64,000 bases of DNA from Bin34 sp965219935 (GTDB lineage Bacteria; Chloroflexota; Anaerolineae; Caldilineales; Caldilineaceae): NCBI GenBank assembly GCA_965219935.1, contig CBDCOU010000003.1:1240001-1304000 (forward strand), given 5' to 3'. The position numbers and the translations under genes were made by a program. Position 1 is the first letter of the stretch. Each line of letters begins with the position of its first letter. Positions 45,741 through 54,949 of the stretch are shown here, piece after piece. Under the pieces are notes generated by a model that saw only the letters and a list, made by a program, of their open reading frames with translations, did no database searches and was not told the origin of the DNA.

Positions 45741-45772
45741 GGGCGGGACTGGAGTTGTTTCCAGTCCCGCCC
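45741..45772 (+). terminator. Strong hairpin after the Cys-rich secreted protein
   Basis: GGGCGGGACTGG (45741-45752) pairs perfectly over 12 bp with 45761-45772 around an eight-base loop, 27 bases after the stop codon. No T-run follows, so it may be a GC-rich terminator or an mRNA-end stabiliser. Confidence 0.65.
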
Positions 45773-45833
45773 GCGGCCATTCGGGTTCGTTTGGCTCCAC
45801 TCCCTTCCTCTATCCAACAAAATTACTTCACTG

Positions 45834-45854
45834 AACGGGTAACCCACCCGTTTT
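45834..45854 (+). terminator. Second hairpin terminator
   Basis: AACGGGT (45834-45840) pairs with ACCCGTT (45846-45852) around a five-base loop, followed by TT. It lies about 120 bases downstream of the secreted-protein gene and is a weaker terminator candidate. Confidence 0.5.
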
Positions 45855-46261
45855 GGAATTTACCGATGGGCTGGTTGGCCTGCTGTTGGCAAGTTTCCAA
45901 GGCAGTCGAAATGCCCCTTGCCACACCTTCGCTGAACCTTGCGGCCATATGTGGAGACCTGGACTGCGAAAGGCATTCACCGGTCCGGTAGTCCAAGAAC
46001 CTTCACCAACTACTGGTAACACTGGCCCCGAACCCAGTCTCCAGGGTGGTGGCAACCGCACAAAAACCGCCGGCTGCTCCTCATCCTAAACTCGGTAATT
46101 CGGAACCGGGGCCCGTGGTAGCAGGACTCTGTGCCCGCGGCTGGCAAGGCTTGACTTTCGACACAGTTGCTGAACAGGTTCGCCATTGCCTGTCCCGGAA
46201 ATACCGCTGTTCGCTTCGTCACAGTGTCGGCAGACCGACCGGAGGAAACCGTATCGCAATC
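45855..46261. other. Intergenic region between convergent genes
   Basis: About 400 bases between two terminator-like hairpins and the end of the first DUF1703 gene. No supported gene, RNA fold or repeat was found. Confidence 0.45.
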
Positions 46262-48070
46262 TCAAGGAACCTGCTCGGTCTCAAGTGACATCCATTCAGC
46301 ATCAACTTCGTGCACGGGCCGTTGCGCACCTTCAATGCGAACCTGCCCTTCCCCGGTCCTGGTTACGTGCAGAGCAATACAAGTGGCATCTTCCGCTTGT
46401 TTCAGCTCCACCAACAGGCTGCGTCCGTATTGTCGGCGGTCGGCCTGTGCCTGTGCTTCCCGCAGGCTGCGGTTGTACTTCAGTTCGAACACACAAGCCC
46501 GGCCACGGAAAATCGCCGCCAAGTCGTACCGTCCAGACAACTCGCGCCGTTCCGCCCTCGGCACCACCCCCATGCCCAGGAAGATGCCGTGCAGTGCGGC
46601 GTGGTAGGAGTATTCATCATCCATGATGTTGTAGGGAAACGCGTACAGGCAGTCCAACAGGACATTCGGCAATTTCCGATAGTCCCCCGTTGTCAGACAT
46701 GTCCGGAGCCGCTCGATGCCCGGCAATTCATTGCCAACATGGGTACGCGCCAGGTCCCGTAGCACCGTCCGCGCGACTTCCCGATTGGGCCAACCCAACC
46801 GAGCAGGTTGACCGTCCCGGGCAGGATGGTGTGTCAGATAGCCACTCTGCAACATCAGCGACTTGAGGCCGGTTGCACGGTTGCTGTAGAAGTCCGCATC
46901 CAGTTCGTCCGGATCATGGAACGGTATGGGGTTCACGGCGGCAGGCTGTCGGCGCAGCGCATCCACCAGAACCTTTGACACCCCTGAATCCGACCAGTGA
47001 GCTGGAAAGCCTCGTCGTTGGATCCGCTCGCGCCTTTGTGGAATTATCAAATCGGCCAAGGTCATGCACAGCGACCAAGGGTTGTAGACGGCCAGCCCTG
47101 CGCCGTCCGGGTCGAACCGATAGCCGTTGTAATTGATCCGAAGGGATGCACGCAGTTCATCGGGCGACTGGCCCAACCCGTCTGCAGCCGCATCAATGTT
47201 GTCCGCCAAAGGCGATCGGTCCAGGTCGGTTTCGGTGAACCCGCACACCCCGCCCAAGTCGGCGCGCCAAGTGCAGTCCCGTAGGTTGTTGAGGGCCGAG
47301 AACATCTCACCGTACGCCCGGCGCGTGATCCCGGTAATCAGGACCTTGTGCAGATCTCCTTCGCACTGTTTGAACAGGCGATAGAACCCTCGAAACAACT
47401 CGAAGATCGGCTCGACTTCGGTCGGATCGCGCCCCAGCAGCTTCAAGAGAGGAGTGTCGTACTCGTCCACCAACACGACCGGGTCCGCGTCCTGTTGCTG
47501 AAGCGATGCCAACAGGTCGCGCATCAGTTGCTCAGGCGGATACGGATACAGCCGCGGATCAACCAACCATTCCATGGACGTGCAGGGATCAAACCCTCTG
47601 CCGAACCAGAGAAGGCACTGCTCCGCCAAATGAAGTCGCAAACGCAGTCCAATCTCCTCCACAGTACTGCCCGTCACTGTGCTCATGTCCAAGCGCACAA
47701 CCGGATGTCGAGGCGTGGTGGCAAACTTCGCGTCCCACGCCGTGCCGGCGAACAGATCCGAGTCCGTCACCTTTGGGTGTGGATTCGCCAAGTCGCCAGC
47801 CGGACGCCTGACTCTTGGCAAGTCGCCCTGATACATGCACTCAATGGTTGACAGCATCAAGGTCTTGCCAAAGCGCCGGGGCCGGGCCAGAAACAAAAAC
47901 TCGCCAGAGTGCAGCAAGTGTGCCAGTTCTCCGGTCTTGTCGACGTAGGCGTAGTTTCCCCGCCGGAGCCGTGCGTAGTCGGAAATGCCCGGTCGCAGCA
48001 CGGGCCAACCCTGATTCACACTTTGCTCCCGATCAACTTCGGATGGGGTCTTGCGCTCGGCCAGATCCAT
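46262..48070 (-). CDS. DUF1703 AAA-ATPase/PD-(D/E)XK nuclease fusion, copy 1
   Basis: This 602-residue protein has an N-terminal AAA-ATPase-like domain and a C-terminal PD-(D/E)XK nuclease-like domain. The variant Walker A is LARPRRFGKTLMLSTIE (about residue 60) and Walker B is PVVLVDEYDTPLL. The nuclease motif is Asp in SGRYDLAAIF and E-x-K in VFELKYNRS (about 530-550). Proteins of this type are numerous in Bacteroidetes and host-associated bacteria and are suspected to be mobile or defence-linked, but no function is proven. A near-duplicate lies immediately upstream; the C-terminal halves are nearly identical while the 130-190 region has diverged. Both share a 20-base sequence before the gene. 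Confidence 0.88.
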   Translation of the reverse strand: MDLAERKTPSEVDREQSVNQGWPVLRPGISDYARLRRGNYAYVDKTGELAHLLHSGEFLFLARPRRFGKTLMLSTIECMYQGDLPRVRRPAGDLANPHPKVTDSDLFAGTAWDAKFATTPRHPVVRLDMSTVTGSTVEEIGLRLRLHLAEQCLLWFGRGFDPCTSMEWLVDPRLYPYPPEQLMRDLLASLQQQDADPVVLVDEYDTPLLKLLGRDPTEVEPIFELFRGFYRLFKQCEGDLHKVLITGITRRAYGEMFSALNNLRDCTWRADLGGVCGFTETDLDRSPLADNIDAAADGLGQSPDELRASLRINYNGYRFDPDGAGLAVYNPWSLCMTLADLIIPQRRERIQRRGFPAHWSDSGVSKVLVDALRRQPAAVNPIPFHDPDELDADFYSNRATGLKSLMLQSGYLTHHPARDGQPARLGWPNREVARTVLRDLARTHVGNELPGIERLRTCLTTGDYRKLPNVLLDCLYAFPYNIMDDEYSYHAALHGIFLGMGVVPRAERRELSGRYDLAAIFRGRACVFELKYNRSLREAQAQADRRQYGRSLLVELKQAEDATCIALHVTRTGEGQVRIEGAQRPVHEVDAEWMSLETEQVP

Positions 48071-48494
48071 GGATCCCCGCTACTCCCAGTTCACCGCGAG
48101 TATTTGCGGTCACCTTGATTGTAGTCCGAAGTCAAGGCTGTCACAGGGGCAAACCGGCCACCAACCATGGCAGGCAAGACTCCCAACTCACCATGGCGGC
48201 TCTGCGACTGCCTTCCCCGGCAGCCTGGAGACAGCAGGACTCCGCCCATCACAGGTCCGAACTCCAATCCCGGTCGGATCCGGCACCCTGCCCCAACTTG
48301 TACTCACCCGTCTTGCCCAGGCCCGACTTCCGACTTCCGAGTCCATTTCTTCTGGGCCCTCATGAGGCATGCGGCTTCCGTTGGAAACAGCATCTCCAGA
48401 TTGCTTCAACCGGATACCTGTTCACCCCGGTCCCGAGACAAACCTCATTGGCATGCAACTCCTACCCCCTGAGGCTGACTGTCCTGCGGAGGAA
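48071..48494. other. Spacer between DUF1703 copies with conserved upstream element
   Basis: This 424-base spacer carries, at 48117-48136, a 20-base sequence identical to 50349-50368, at the same distance (about 45 bases) upstream of each DUF1703 gene. On the minus strand it reads CTTGACTTCGGACTACAATC, including TACAAT, a plausible -10 shared by both. Flanking sequence is also alignable (for example the CACAGGGGCA.. region), so the spacer was duplicated with the gene. Confidence 0.6.
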
Positions 48495-50306
48495 TCAATG
48501 CCTCACAGGACCAAGCAGGACCCACGCTGCCTCGACATCATGAACCGGCCGTTGCGCACCCTCGATGCTGACCTGCCCGTCCTTGGTCTTGGTCACATGC
48601 AGGGCAATGCAGACAGCATCCTCCACCTGTTCCAATTCCATAAGCAGGCTGCGTCCATACTGGCGGCGGTCGGCCTGGTCCTGTGCCTCCCGCAGACTGC
48701 GGTTGTACTTCAACTCGATCACGGAGGCGCGACCGCGGCAGATGGCAGCCAAATCGTATCGTCCGGACAGTTCACGCCGCTCCGCCCTAGGCACAATCCC
48801 CATGCCCAGGAAGATGCCGTGCAGCGCGGCGTGGTAGGAGTATTCGTCGTCCATGATGTTGTAGGGGAACGCGTACAGGCAGTCCAGCAGAACACTCGGC
48901 AACTCCCTGTAGTTCCCCGATTCCAGGCAGGTGCGAAGCCGATCGATGCCCGGCAGCTCATCGCCAACGAAGGCACGCGCCAGATCCCGCAATACCGTGC
49001 GTGCGACCTCCCGATTGGGCCATCCCAACCGCGCCGGATGTCCATACCCGGCTGGATGGTGAGTCAGGTAACCACTCTGCAGCATGAGCGACTTGAGGCC
49101 GGTCGCCCGGTTGCTGTAGAAGTCCGCATCCAGTTCGTCCAGATCGTAGAACGGCACGGGGTCCACAGCGGCAGGCTGTCGGCGCAGCGCATCCACCAGG
49201 ACCTTGGACACCCCTGAATCCGACCAATGAGCAGGGAAACCCCGTCGCTGAATGCGAGCCTGTCCGTGCGGCGACGACAAGTCTGTCAACACATTGCACA
49301 GTGACCAAGGGTTGTAGACGGACGGTCCAAAACCGTCCGGGTCAAACCGGTAACCGTTGTAGTTTTCCCTCAAGTGCTCCCGAAGATCATCGATTGACAT
49401 GCCCAGCCCCTCCGCCGCCGCTGCAATGCAGGTTGACAACGGCGCCTGGTCCAAGTCGTCTTCCGTAAAACCGCAGACGCCGCCAAATTCCTCCGCCCAA
49501 GTACAGTCCCACAGATTGTTGAGGGCCGAAAACATCTCTCCATACGCGCGGCGTGTAATGCCGGTGATCAGGACCTTGTGCAGGTCCGATTCGCACTGCT
49601 TGAACAGACGATAGAATTCTCGGAACAACTCGAAAAACGGCTCGACCTCGGCCGAATCGCGGCCGAGCAGTTTCAAAAGCGGGGTATCGTACTCGTCCAC
49701 CAACACTACCGGATTTCCCAATTGCGATTTGAGAGACCGGATCAACTGTTCAAGCATGACCTGGGATGCATACGGATAGCTCATTGAATCCCGCAGGTGC
49801 AGCAACTCAATTCCGGGATCCAGGCCTCTCCGATACCAATGCAGCGCGTGTTGCGCGACGCGCTGCTTCAGCGACAACTCCATTTTTGCCGGGTTGTCTC
49901 CCGTGACTGCACTCATGTCCAGCCGGATCACCGGCCGTCTGGAAGTTCCCGCAAACGCAGACTCCCAAGATGTATCCGCAAACAACAGCTCATCCGGCAC
50001 CTTGGCGATTGGATGAGCGAACTCCACGAACGGATCCCGGACTTGTGGTCGGTCTCCCTGGTACATGCACTCAATGGTTGACAGCATCAGCGTCTTGCCG
50101 AACCGACGCGGCCGCGCCAGAAACAGAAACTCACCGGTGTTCAACATCTGTGCCAATGCGCCAGTCTTGTCGACGTAGGCGTGGCCGTCCCGCCGGAGGC
50201 GTGCGTAGTCCGAGACACCGGGTCTCAGCACTGGCCAGCCGTTGGTCGGACGTTGCTTCCGATCTACGTTGGCTGGAGGCTCGCGTTCGGCCATGTCTGA
50301 AATCAT
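48495..50306 (-). CDS. DUF1703 AAA-ATPase/PD-(D/E)XK nuclease fusion, copy 2
   Basis: This 603-residue paralogue of copy 1 has the same architecture: the variant P-loop LARPRRFGKTLMLSTIE, Walker B PVVLVDEYDTPLL, and nuclease residues in SGRYDLAAIC and VIELKYNRS. The ATPase segment between the P-loop and Walker B differs strongly from copy 1 (for example YRRGLDPGIELLHL versus FGRGFDPCTSMEWL), while the last 250 residues are close to identical. This mosaic pattern suggests a tandem duplication with later gene conversion or diversifying selection on the middle part. The start is at 50306 or the ATG four codons in. Confidence 0.88.
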   Translation of the reverse strand: MISDMAEREPPANVDRKQRPTNGWPVLRPGVSDYARLRRDGHAYVDKTGALAQMLNTGEFLFLARPRRFGKTLMLSTIECMYQGDRPQVRDPFVEFAHPIAKVPDELLFADTSWESAFAGTSRRPVIRLDMSAVTGDNPAKMELSLKQRVAQHALHWYRRGLDPGIELLHLRDSMSYPYASQVMLEQLIRSLKSQLGNPVVLVDEYDTPLLKLLGRDSAEVEPFFELFREFYRLFKQCESDLHKVLITGITRRAYGEMFSALNNLWDCTWAEEFGGVCGFTEDDLDQAPLSTCIAAAAEGLGMSIDDLREHLRENYNGYRFDPDGFGPSVYNPWSLCNVLTDLSSPHGQARIQRRGFPAHWSDSGVSKVLVDALRRQPAAVDPVPFYDLDELDADFYSNRATGLKSLMLQSGYLTHHPAGYGHPARLGWPNREVARTVLRDLARAFVGDELPGIDRLRTCLESGNYRELPSVLLDCLYAFPYNIMDDEYSYHAALHGIFLGMGIVPRAERRELSGRYDLAAICRGRASVIELKYNRSLREAQDQADRRQYGRSLLMELEQVEDAVCIALHVTKTKDGQVSIEGAQRPVHDVEAAWVLLGPVRH

Positions 50307-50696
50307 CCGCTACTGACAGTCCACCGCGCAGGGATTGGCGGCACGCCAGATTGTAGTCCGAAGTCAAGACCGCATCAGGGGTAGACAGGCCACCCAAAAT
50401 GGCAGGCACCGAGCCCAACCCACCTTGCCGGATCTGCACTTGCCAGCATTCCAGAGACAACGGGCCTCCACCCGTCACCAATCCGAACTCCAGTTCCGGT
50501 CAAGCCCGGCACGCCGCTCCATCTCGCGCTCATCCGGCCCGATCAACCCCGTATTTGACTTCCGAATCCATTGCTTCAGAGGCTCCATCAACAGGCCGCC
50601 TGCCAGCAGAGCCATGCGATGTCAGGTTGGATCTTCCGAGTTGGTCAAACCTTCACCCAACCACTGCCAACTTCAGTCCGTTGGCATCCGTGCTGT
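50307..50696. other. Upstream region of DUF1703 copy 2
   Basis: About 390 bases that carry the conserved 20-base element (50349-50368) shared with the other copy and otherwise no supported gene. The part near 50400-50600 is alignable in composition to the spacer between the copies. Confidence 0.45.
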
Positions 50697-50994
50697 TTAC
50701 CGACGCCTGCTTCTCCTGGACTTTTTCGCTTCTGCTGCATCCAAGGGCGCGCGCATCTCCGAATAGAGCATCAGCAGGTGTTCCACATCCCGTTCGGAGG
50801 CAATAGCCTTTGGCCGATATATCCCGGTCCACGGTCCGCTCCAGGACCTGATGGGCTTTCCTGAAGCTTGGAGGCATCAGGTCGGGACCGTAGAGATTGG
50901 CCAGCGTTGAGTCAGGAAACTGACCACGAACATCGAGAATCCCTTGAGCCAGCGGTTCCTGCCAACCTACGGGAGGATTCGTGGCCGGGTTCAA
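50697..50994 (-). pseudogene. Frameshifted C-terminal remnant of an MmeI-type DNA methyltransferase
   Basis: One minus-strand frame reads ILDVRGQFPDSTLANLYG, then PPSFRKAHQVLERTVDR, the conserved C-terminal region of large class I DNA methyltransferases of the MmeI/type IIL kind. Near 50825 the frame breaks; the next frame continues as RPKAIASERDVEHLLMLYSE and ends RAPL plus a basic tail with a stop at 50697. The rest of the protein (motifs I and IV) is absent; sequence before 50994 has stops. It is a decayed fragment of a restriction-modification gene. Confidence 0.7.
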
Positions 50995-51108
50995 CGGCTG
51001 CCGGGATCAGGCTGGCCCGGCGGCCTCCGCAACGGCGTTGCCTACGACTCCAAGTTCGGACCCCGTATGGCCGAATGCTTGGCGGCAAATCCATACAACG
51101 ACTTGATC

Positions 51109-52275
51109 CTATGGGGACCCCGACAGGTTGAAGTCGTCTGTGTTGGAGATGTCTTCCGATGCGTCCGAGGGGAGGCTCAGGATCTCGCACCACCGGTGAG
51201 GATCGGCCATGACCTCCAAAACGAGTTCTGCAGCATTGTCGGGCAAGCCTGTAGCAGCCCAGTGTTCCGCCACCCGATCCAAGTCCGTTTCGTCCGGGAG
51301 CAAACCGTTCAGGATCAGCAGGGTCTGCTCCAAACGACCCTCGTCTTTACGCTCCGCCCCAAAGTCGCTCTCGGGATCGCGCCAGCGCCCCTTATCGGCA
51401 TCAAGCCACTGGAAAAGAGGTGCGTGTCCGGTTCCCTGCAGCCGCAAATGAGTACCGCAAACCTCACTGAACACGGACACTACCGAGCGGTCAGACTCCA
51501 CATGCACGCTGTCAGACACTCGGTGGTACTCGCCGTCTCGCAGGCAATACAGATCCAGCTTGGGTTCACGGGTACGTTCACCTGTTTCGACCAGCAGGTA
51601 CTCCTGAATACCCAAAGCAGCATACAGCCGCTTCTTGCCGTTCAGGTCCCAGCCACCCGTGGACGGTGACTTCACTTCAACCACCATGGCGGGTACAGGG
51701 TTGGATTTGTCACTTCCGAGGGCAATCTCGCGGTTCTCTGGGAAAGCATCTCCTTCAGGAGCCACCACCACGTCGGGAGTAACCATTTCCTTGACATTGC
51801 CGCCGTCGGTAAACAGGCCCAAGTCCCTGCCCAAAGCAGCAGGAAAATAGAGATCGGGCTCCTTCTGGACGCGGGTGTCATTCAAGTTGCGAACATCACG
51901 CCCAAAGAGAGCGAGCAAGGCCGACAACACCCTGTAGATCACCAGGTCATGGGATGCCAGATCGGGGCTGACGAAACCTTCCTCGTCGTATTCGCACCGT
52001 TTGCCTACCCCGCTGTAGTCGGGATCGGTAGTCCAATCCAAGTCGTACTCGTGCCCTTCGTCATAGACATAGGCAGGATCGTAATGGGGCAAACGCTGCA
52101 GGTACGCCTGCCATTCCTCAGGGTTTGTAATACGCCACACGGTACGCCGCCTGCGCGCTGACTGCGCTGTTAGAGGGTCCGTGTCGCCTCGGCGGGCAGG
52201 TACACGCCAGTCCCAAGGCTCCCCTCTTTTGGCCGGCACCCGTACCGTCGTCCTTTCAAGTACGTTCACAGCCAT
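51109..52275 (-). CDS. Uma2-like protein with PD-(D/E)XK endonuclease fold
   Basis: This 388-residue protein contains a Uma2-type restriction-endonuclease-like domain (about residues 85-250). The key residues are Asp in TPDVVVAPEG and the E-x-K in VVEVKSPS, then a downstream K in KKRLYAALGIQEYLLVE. The C-terminal third is helical with LEQTLLILNGLLPDETDLDR. The ATG at 52275 has a GAGAGG element before it and is preferred to one eight codons upstream. The family is abundant in Chloroflexota and cyanobacteria; its role is unknown. A promoter lies just upstream. Confidence 0.83.
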   Translation of the reverse strand: MAVNVLERTTVRVPAKRGEPWDWRVPARRGDTDPLTAQSARRRRTVWRITNPEEWQAYLQRLPHYDPAYVYDEGHEYDLDWTTDPDYSGVGKRCEYDEEGFVSPDLASHDLVIYRVLSALLALFGRDVRNLNDTRVQKEPDLYFPAALGRDLGLFTDGGNVKEMVTPDVVVAPEGDAFPENREIALGSDKSNPVPAMVVEVKSPSTGGWDLNGKKRLYAALGIQEYLLVETGERTREPKLDLYCLRDGEYHRVSDSVHVESDRSVVSVFSEVCGTHLRLQGTGHAPLFQWLDADKGRWRDPESDFGAERKDEGRLEQTLLILNGLLPDETDLDRVAEHWAATGLPDNAAELVLEVMADPHRWCEILSLPSDASEDISNTDDFNLSGSP

Positions 52276-52318
52276 TTCTGCACCTCTCGCAACCTTCACC
52301 TTACTGATGTTGTTCTCA

Positions 52319-52348
52319 AGACTGAAGGTTGCGGTAGCACTGTGTCAA
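52319..52348 (-). promoter_or_regulatory. Promoter of the first Uma2-like gene
   Basis: A perfect -35 TTGACA (52343-52348, minus strand) and CAGTCT after 18 bases (52319-52324) would start transcription near 52312. The -10 is weak but resembles the TAGTCT of the aromatic operon promoter. Confidence 0.45.
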
Positions 52349-52544
52349 TTGCGTTGACATTGGTCCTGGCGCGTCATCGGTGTCTCTGCTCCATTCGCCT
52401 GCCTCAGGCCGTGGCGACCACCATCAGATCCGGAACGTTGCGCGCCCCAGTGTCATGCGCGACCGCGGTTTGAAGTGTTCGAACCTGACTATCAGTCGGT
52501 CGGTGCGGATGCCCACAACGACATCCTGGCCAACAACCCAAAAG

Positions 52545-52579
52545 CCAACGAAAGAACCCGCACCGATTGGTGCGGGTTC
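52545..52579 (-). terminator. Intrinsic terminator after the molybdenum hydroxylase gene
   Basis: An 11-bp perfect stem (52554-52564 with 52569-52579) closes a four-base loop. On the minus strand TTTCGTT follows. It lies about 27 bases past the stop of the upstream molybdopterin-binding protein gene, which is also on the minus strand. Confidence 0.8.
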
Positions 52580-52605
52580 CACATGGGATCAGGATGGCAA
52601 TGGCA

Positions 52606-54864
52606 TCAGCCGCAGGCCTGGTCGCTCCACTGCTGCTCCAGGACCGTGGCCGGACTCATCGGCAATCGGGTCAACCGCATGCCGGTGGCATCCGCAATGG
52701 CGTTGCCGATGGCTGCCGCCGGGGGCACGATTGGAACTTCGCCCACACCCCTGACCCCGTACGGATGGCCGGGATTGGGAACCTCAATCATCAGCGTCTC
52801 GACCATGGGCAGGTCAAGCGCGGTCGGCATCCGGTAGTCCAGAAGACTGGCATTCACCAGATGGCCGTCGTCGCTGTAGATGTACTCCTCGTTGAGCGCC
52901 CAGCCGATGCCCTGCACCACGCCGCCCTGGATCTGGCCTTCGGCGTAACTGGGATGGATGGCCTTGCCCACGTCCTGGATGGCCGTGTAGTTCAGGATCT
53001 GCACCTTGCCGGTTTCCACATCCACCTCCACATCGACGATGTGGGTGGCAAACGCCGGACCTGGTTGTGGAGGTTGGACCGAGGTGCTGGCCACCACCGG
53101 AGTTGAATTGGATGCCAGTTCGCCCGCAACCTCGACGAAATTCGCCGACTTGCCGTTGTGGGAGAACACGCCGTCCTTCAACTCGACACTGCCCTCTTCG
53201 ACCTCCCAAACCTCGGCGATTTTCTCGCACATCTGCTGACCCAGCTTCTGGCCGAGATCCCAGGCTGCATAGCCGGTCGCGAACGTCACGCGGCTACCGC
53301 CGGTGCCGTCGTTGTATCCAACCGCGTCCGTATCCACCACCTGGGGATTGATCATGTCGGAGGCGATGCCCAGCGACTCCGCCAACTGCATGGCGATCGA
53401 GGCACGCGAACCACCGATGTCCGTCGAACCTTCCATCAGGTTGACCATGCCGTCGGCTGCGACCGAGGCGGACATGCTGGAACGACCACCACCGTTGAAC
53501 CAGAAACCGGACGCCACGCCGCGGCCCCTGTGCTTGCCCTCGAGCGGGGTCGCGTAGTGGGGATGGTCGATGGCGGATTCCACCGTCTCCTTGAAGCCAA
53601 TGCGATGGTAGATAGGACCGTCGGGCCGGCGATCGCCTTCCTCCGCCGCATTCAGCAGGCGGAACTCCAGCGGATCCATGCCAACCTTCTTGGCCAGTTC
53701 ATCGATGACGCACTCCGAGGCGAAGGCGGCATTGGTACCGCCCGGTGCCCGGTAAGCCCCGGTCTTGGGCTTGTTGACCAGAACGTCGTAACCGTCAATC
53801 CGCACGTTCGTGTGCTTGTACGGGGCCAGGATGACCCCGGCCCCAGCGCCTACGGGCGAACCGGGAACGGCGCCGGCCTCGTAAATCAGCGAGGCTTCGC
53901 TGGCGGTGAGGCGGCCGTCGCGGGTGGCCCCCATCTTGACCTTGACTACCGAACCCGAGGTCGGACCGGTGGCCTGCAGCACTTCCGTGCGCGACATGGT
54001 GATCTTTACGGGCCGGCCGCCGCTCATGCGGGAAAGCACCGCCGCCGGCAGGTCCGTGTAGCAGGTGAACTTGCCGCCAAAGCCGCCGCCAATCTCCGTT
54101 GGCGTCACCTTGACCTGGGACAGCTCCAGCTTCAACAGGCTGGCCAGCTGTTCGCGAATCTGGAATGCACCTTGGGTGGCGGTCCACACTTCGACCCGGC
54201 CGTCCTTGCGCCAGACGCACGTGGAGGCATGGGTTTCGATGTAGCCCTGGTGGACCATCGCCGTGTGGAAGGTGCGATCCACGATGTGGTCCGCCTCGGC
54301 AAAGCCGGCTTCGATATCCCCGAACTCGTAGCGGAAGTGCGAAGCCACGTTGGTTGGCTCGGTCCCTTCCTCTCCCATCTCAGCGGTACGCAGGCCGTCC
54401 CAGAGAATGGGCGCACCCGATTCCATTGCCTCTTCGACATCCAGTACCGGTTCAAGCAGTTCGTACTCAACCTCAATCAGTTCGATGGCATCCAGGGCCG
54501 TCTGCAACTCGGTGGCAGCCACCGCCGCCACAGGGTGGCCGTGGAACAACACCTTGTCGCGGGCCATGACATTGGCACTGAGGTAGTCCTGAGCCACCGA
54601 GTCCTCGCCCATCTCCACAATTTCGTGTGACACGGCCGGCAGGTCGGCTCCGGTCATGACGGCCGTGACGCCGGGCAGGGCGGCCGCCTTGTCGGTGTTG
54701 ATGCCCTTGATCACGGCATGGGCATGGGGGCTGCGCTTGATGGCACCGTGCAACATGCCGGTAAGGCGGGTGTCGGCTCCGTACTTGGCCGCGCCGGTGA
54801 CCTTGTCGACACCGTCGTGGCGGATGGGGCGCGTGCCGATAACCTTGTATTCAGAATTGGCCAT
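52606..54864 (-). CDS. Xanthine dehydrogenase-family molybdopterin-binding subunit
   Basis: This 752-residue protein is the large (molybdopterin) subunit of a molybdenum hydroxylase. The order of domains is the aldehyde-oxidase/xanthine-dehydrogenase a/b hammerhead (about 20-125) then the two molybdopterin-binding domains. Signature motifs are GGGFGGKF, the AYRAPGGTNAAF segment and the catalytic Glu709 in RGVGEVPIVPP. The start at 54864 (GAGGAT upstream) gives the normal N-terminus IGTRPIRHDGVDKVTG. No FAD or [2Fe-2S] subunit gene is adjacent, so partners must be encoded elsewhere. The substrate is unknown. Confidence 0.9.
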   Translation of the reverse strand: MANSEYKVIGTRPIRHDGVDKVTGAAKYGADTRLTGMLHGAIKRSPHAHAVIKGINTDKAAALPGVTAVMTGADLPAVSHEIVEMGEDSVAQDYLSANVMARDKVLFHGHPVAAVAATELQTALDAIELIEVEYELLEPVLDVEEAMESGAPILWDGLRTAEMGEEGTEPTNVASHFRYEFGDIEAGFAEADHIVDRTFHTAMVHQGYIETHASTCVWRKDGRVEVWTATQGAFQIREQLASLLKLELSQVKVTPTEIGGGFGGKFTCYTDLPAAVLSRMSGGRPVKITMSRTEVLQATGPTSGSVVKVKMGATRDGRLTASEASLIYEAGAVPGSPVGAGAGVILAPYKHTNVRIDGYDVLVNKPKTGAYRAPGGTNAAFASECVIDELAKKVGMDPLEFRLLNAAEEGDRRPDGPIYHRIGFKETVESAIDHPHYATPLEGKHRGRGVASGFWFNGGGRSSMSASVAADGMVNLMEGSTDIGGSRASIAMQLAESLGIASDMINPQVVDTDAVGYNDGTGGSRVTFATGYAAWDLGQKLGQQMCEKIAEVWEVEEGSVELKDGVFSHNGKSANFVEVAGELASNSTPVVASTSVQPPQPGPAFATHIVDVEVDVETGKVQILNYTAIQDVGKAIHPSYAEGQIQGGVVQGIGWALNEEYIYSDDGHLVNASLLDYRMPTALDLPMVETLMIEVPNPGHPYGVRGVGEVPIVPPAAAIGNAIADATGMRLTRLPMSPATVLEQQWSDQACG

Positions 54865-54949
54865 GGATGGATCCTCGGTGTGAAACAGGGCTGTTGAGAA
54901 TGGCTTGAGAAACGTTAAGAGACTTGGTGGGACCGTAAGCCGGGATTGT

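Noticed and set aside
50944..51669. 241-codon plus-strand frame overlapping the Uma2-like gene
   Set aside because: Runs over the 3' half of a gene with recognisable nuclease motifs on the other strand; no independent support.
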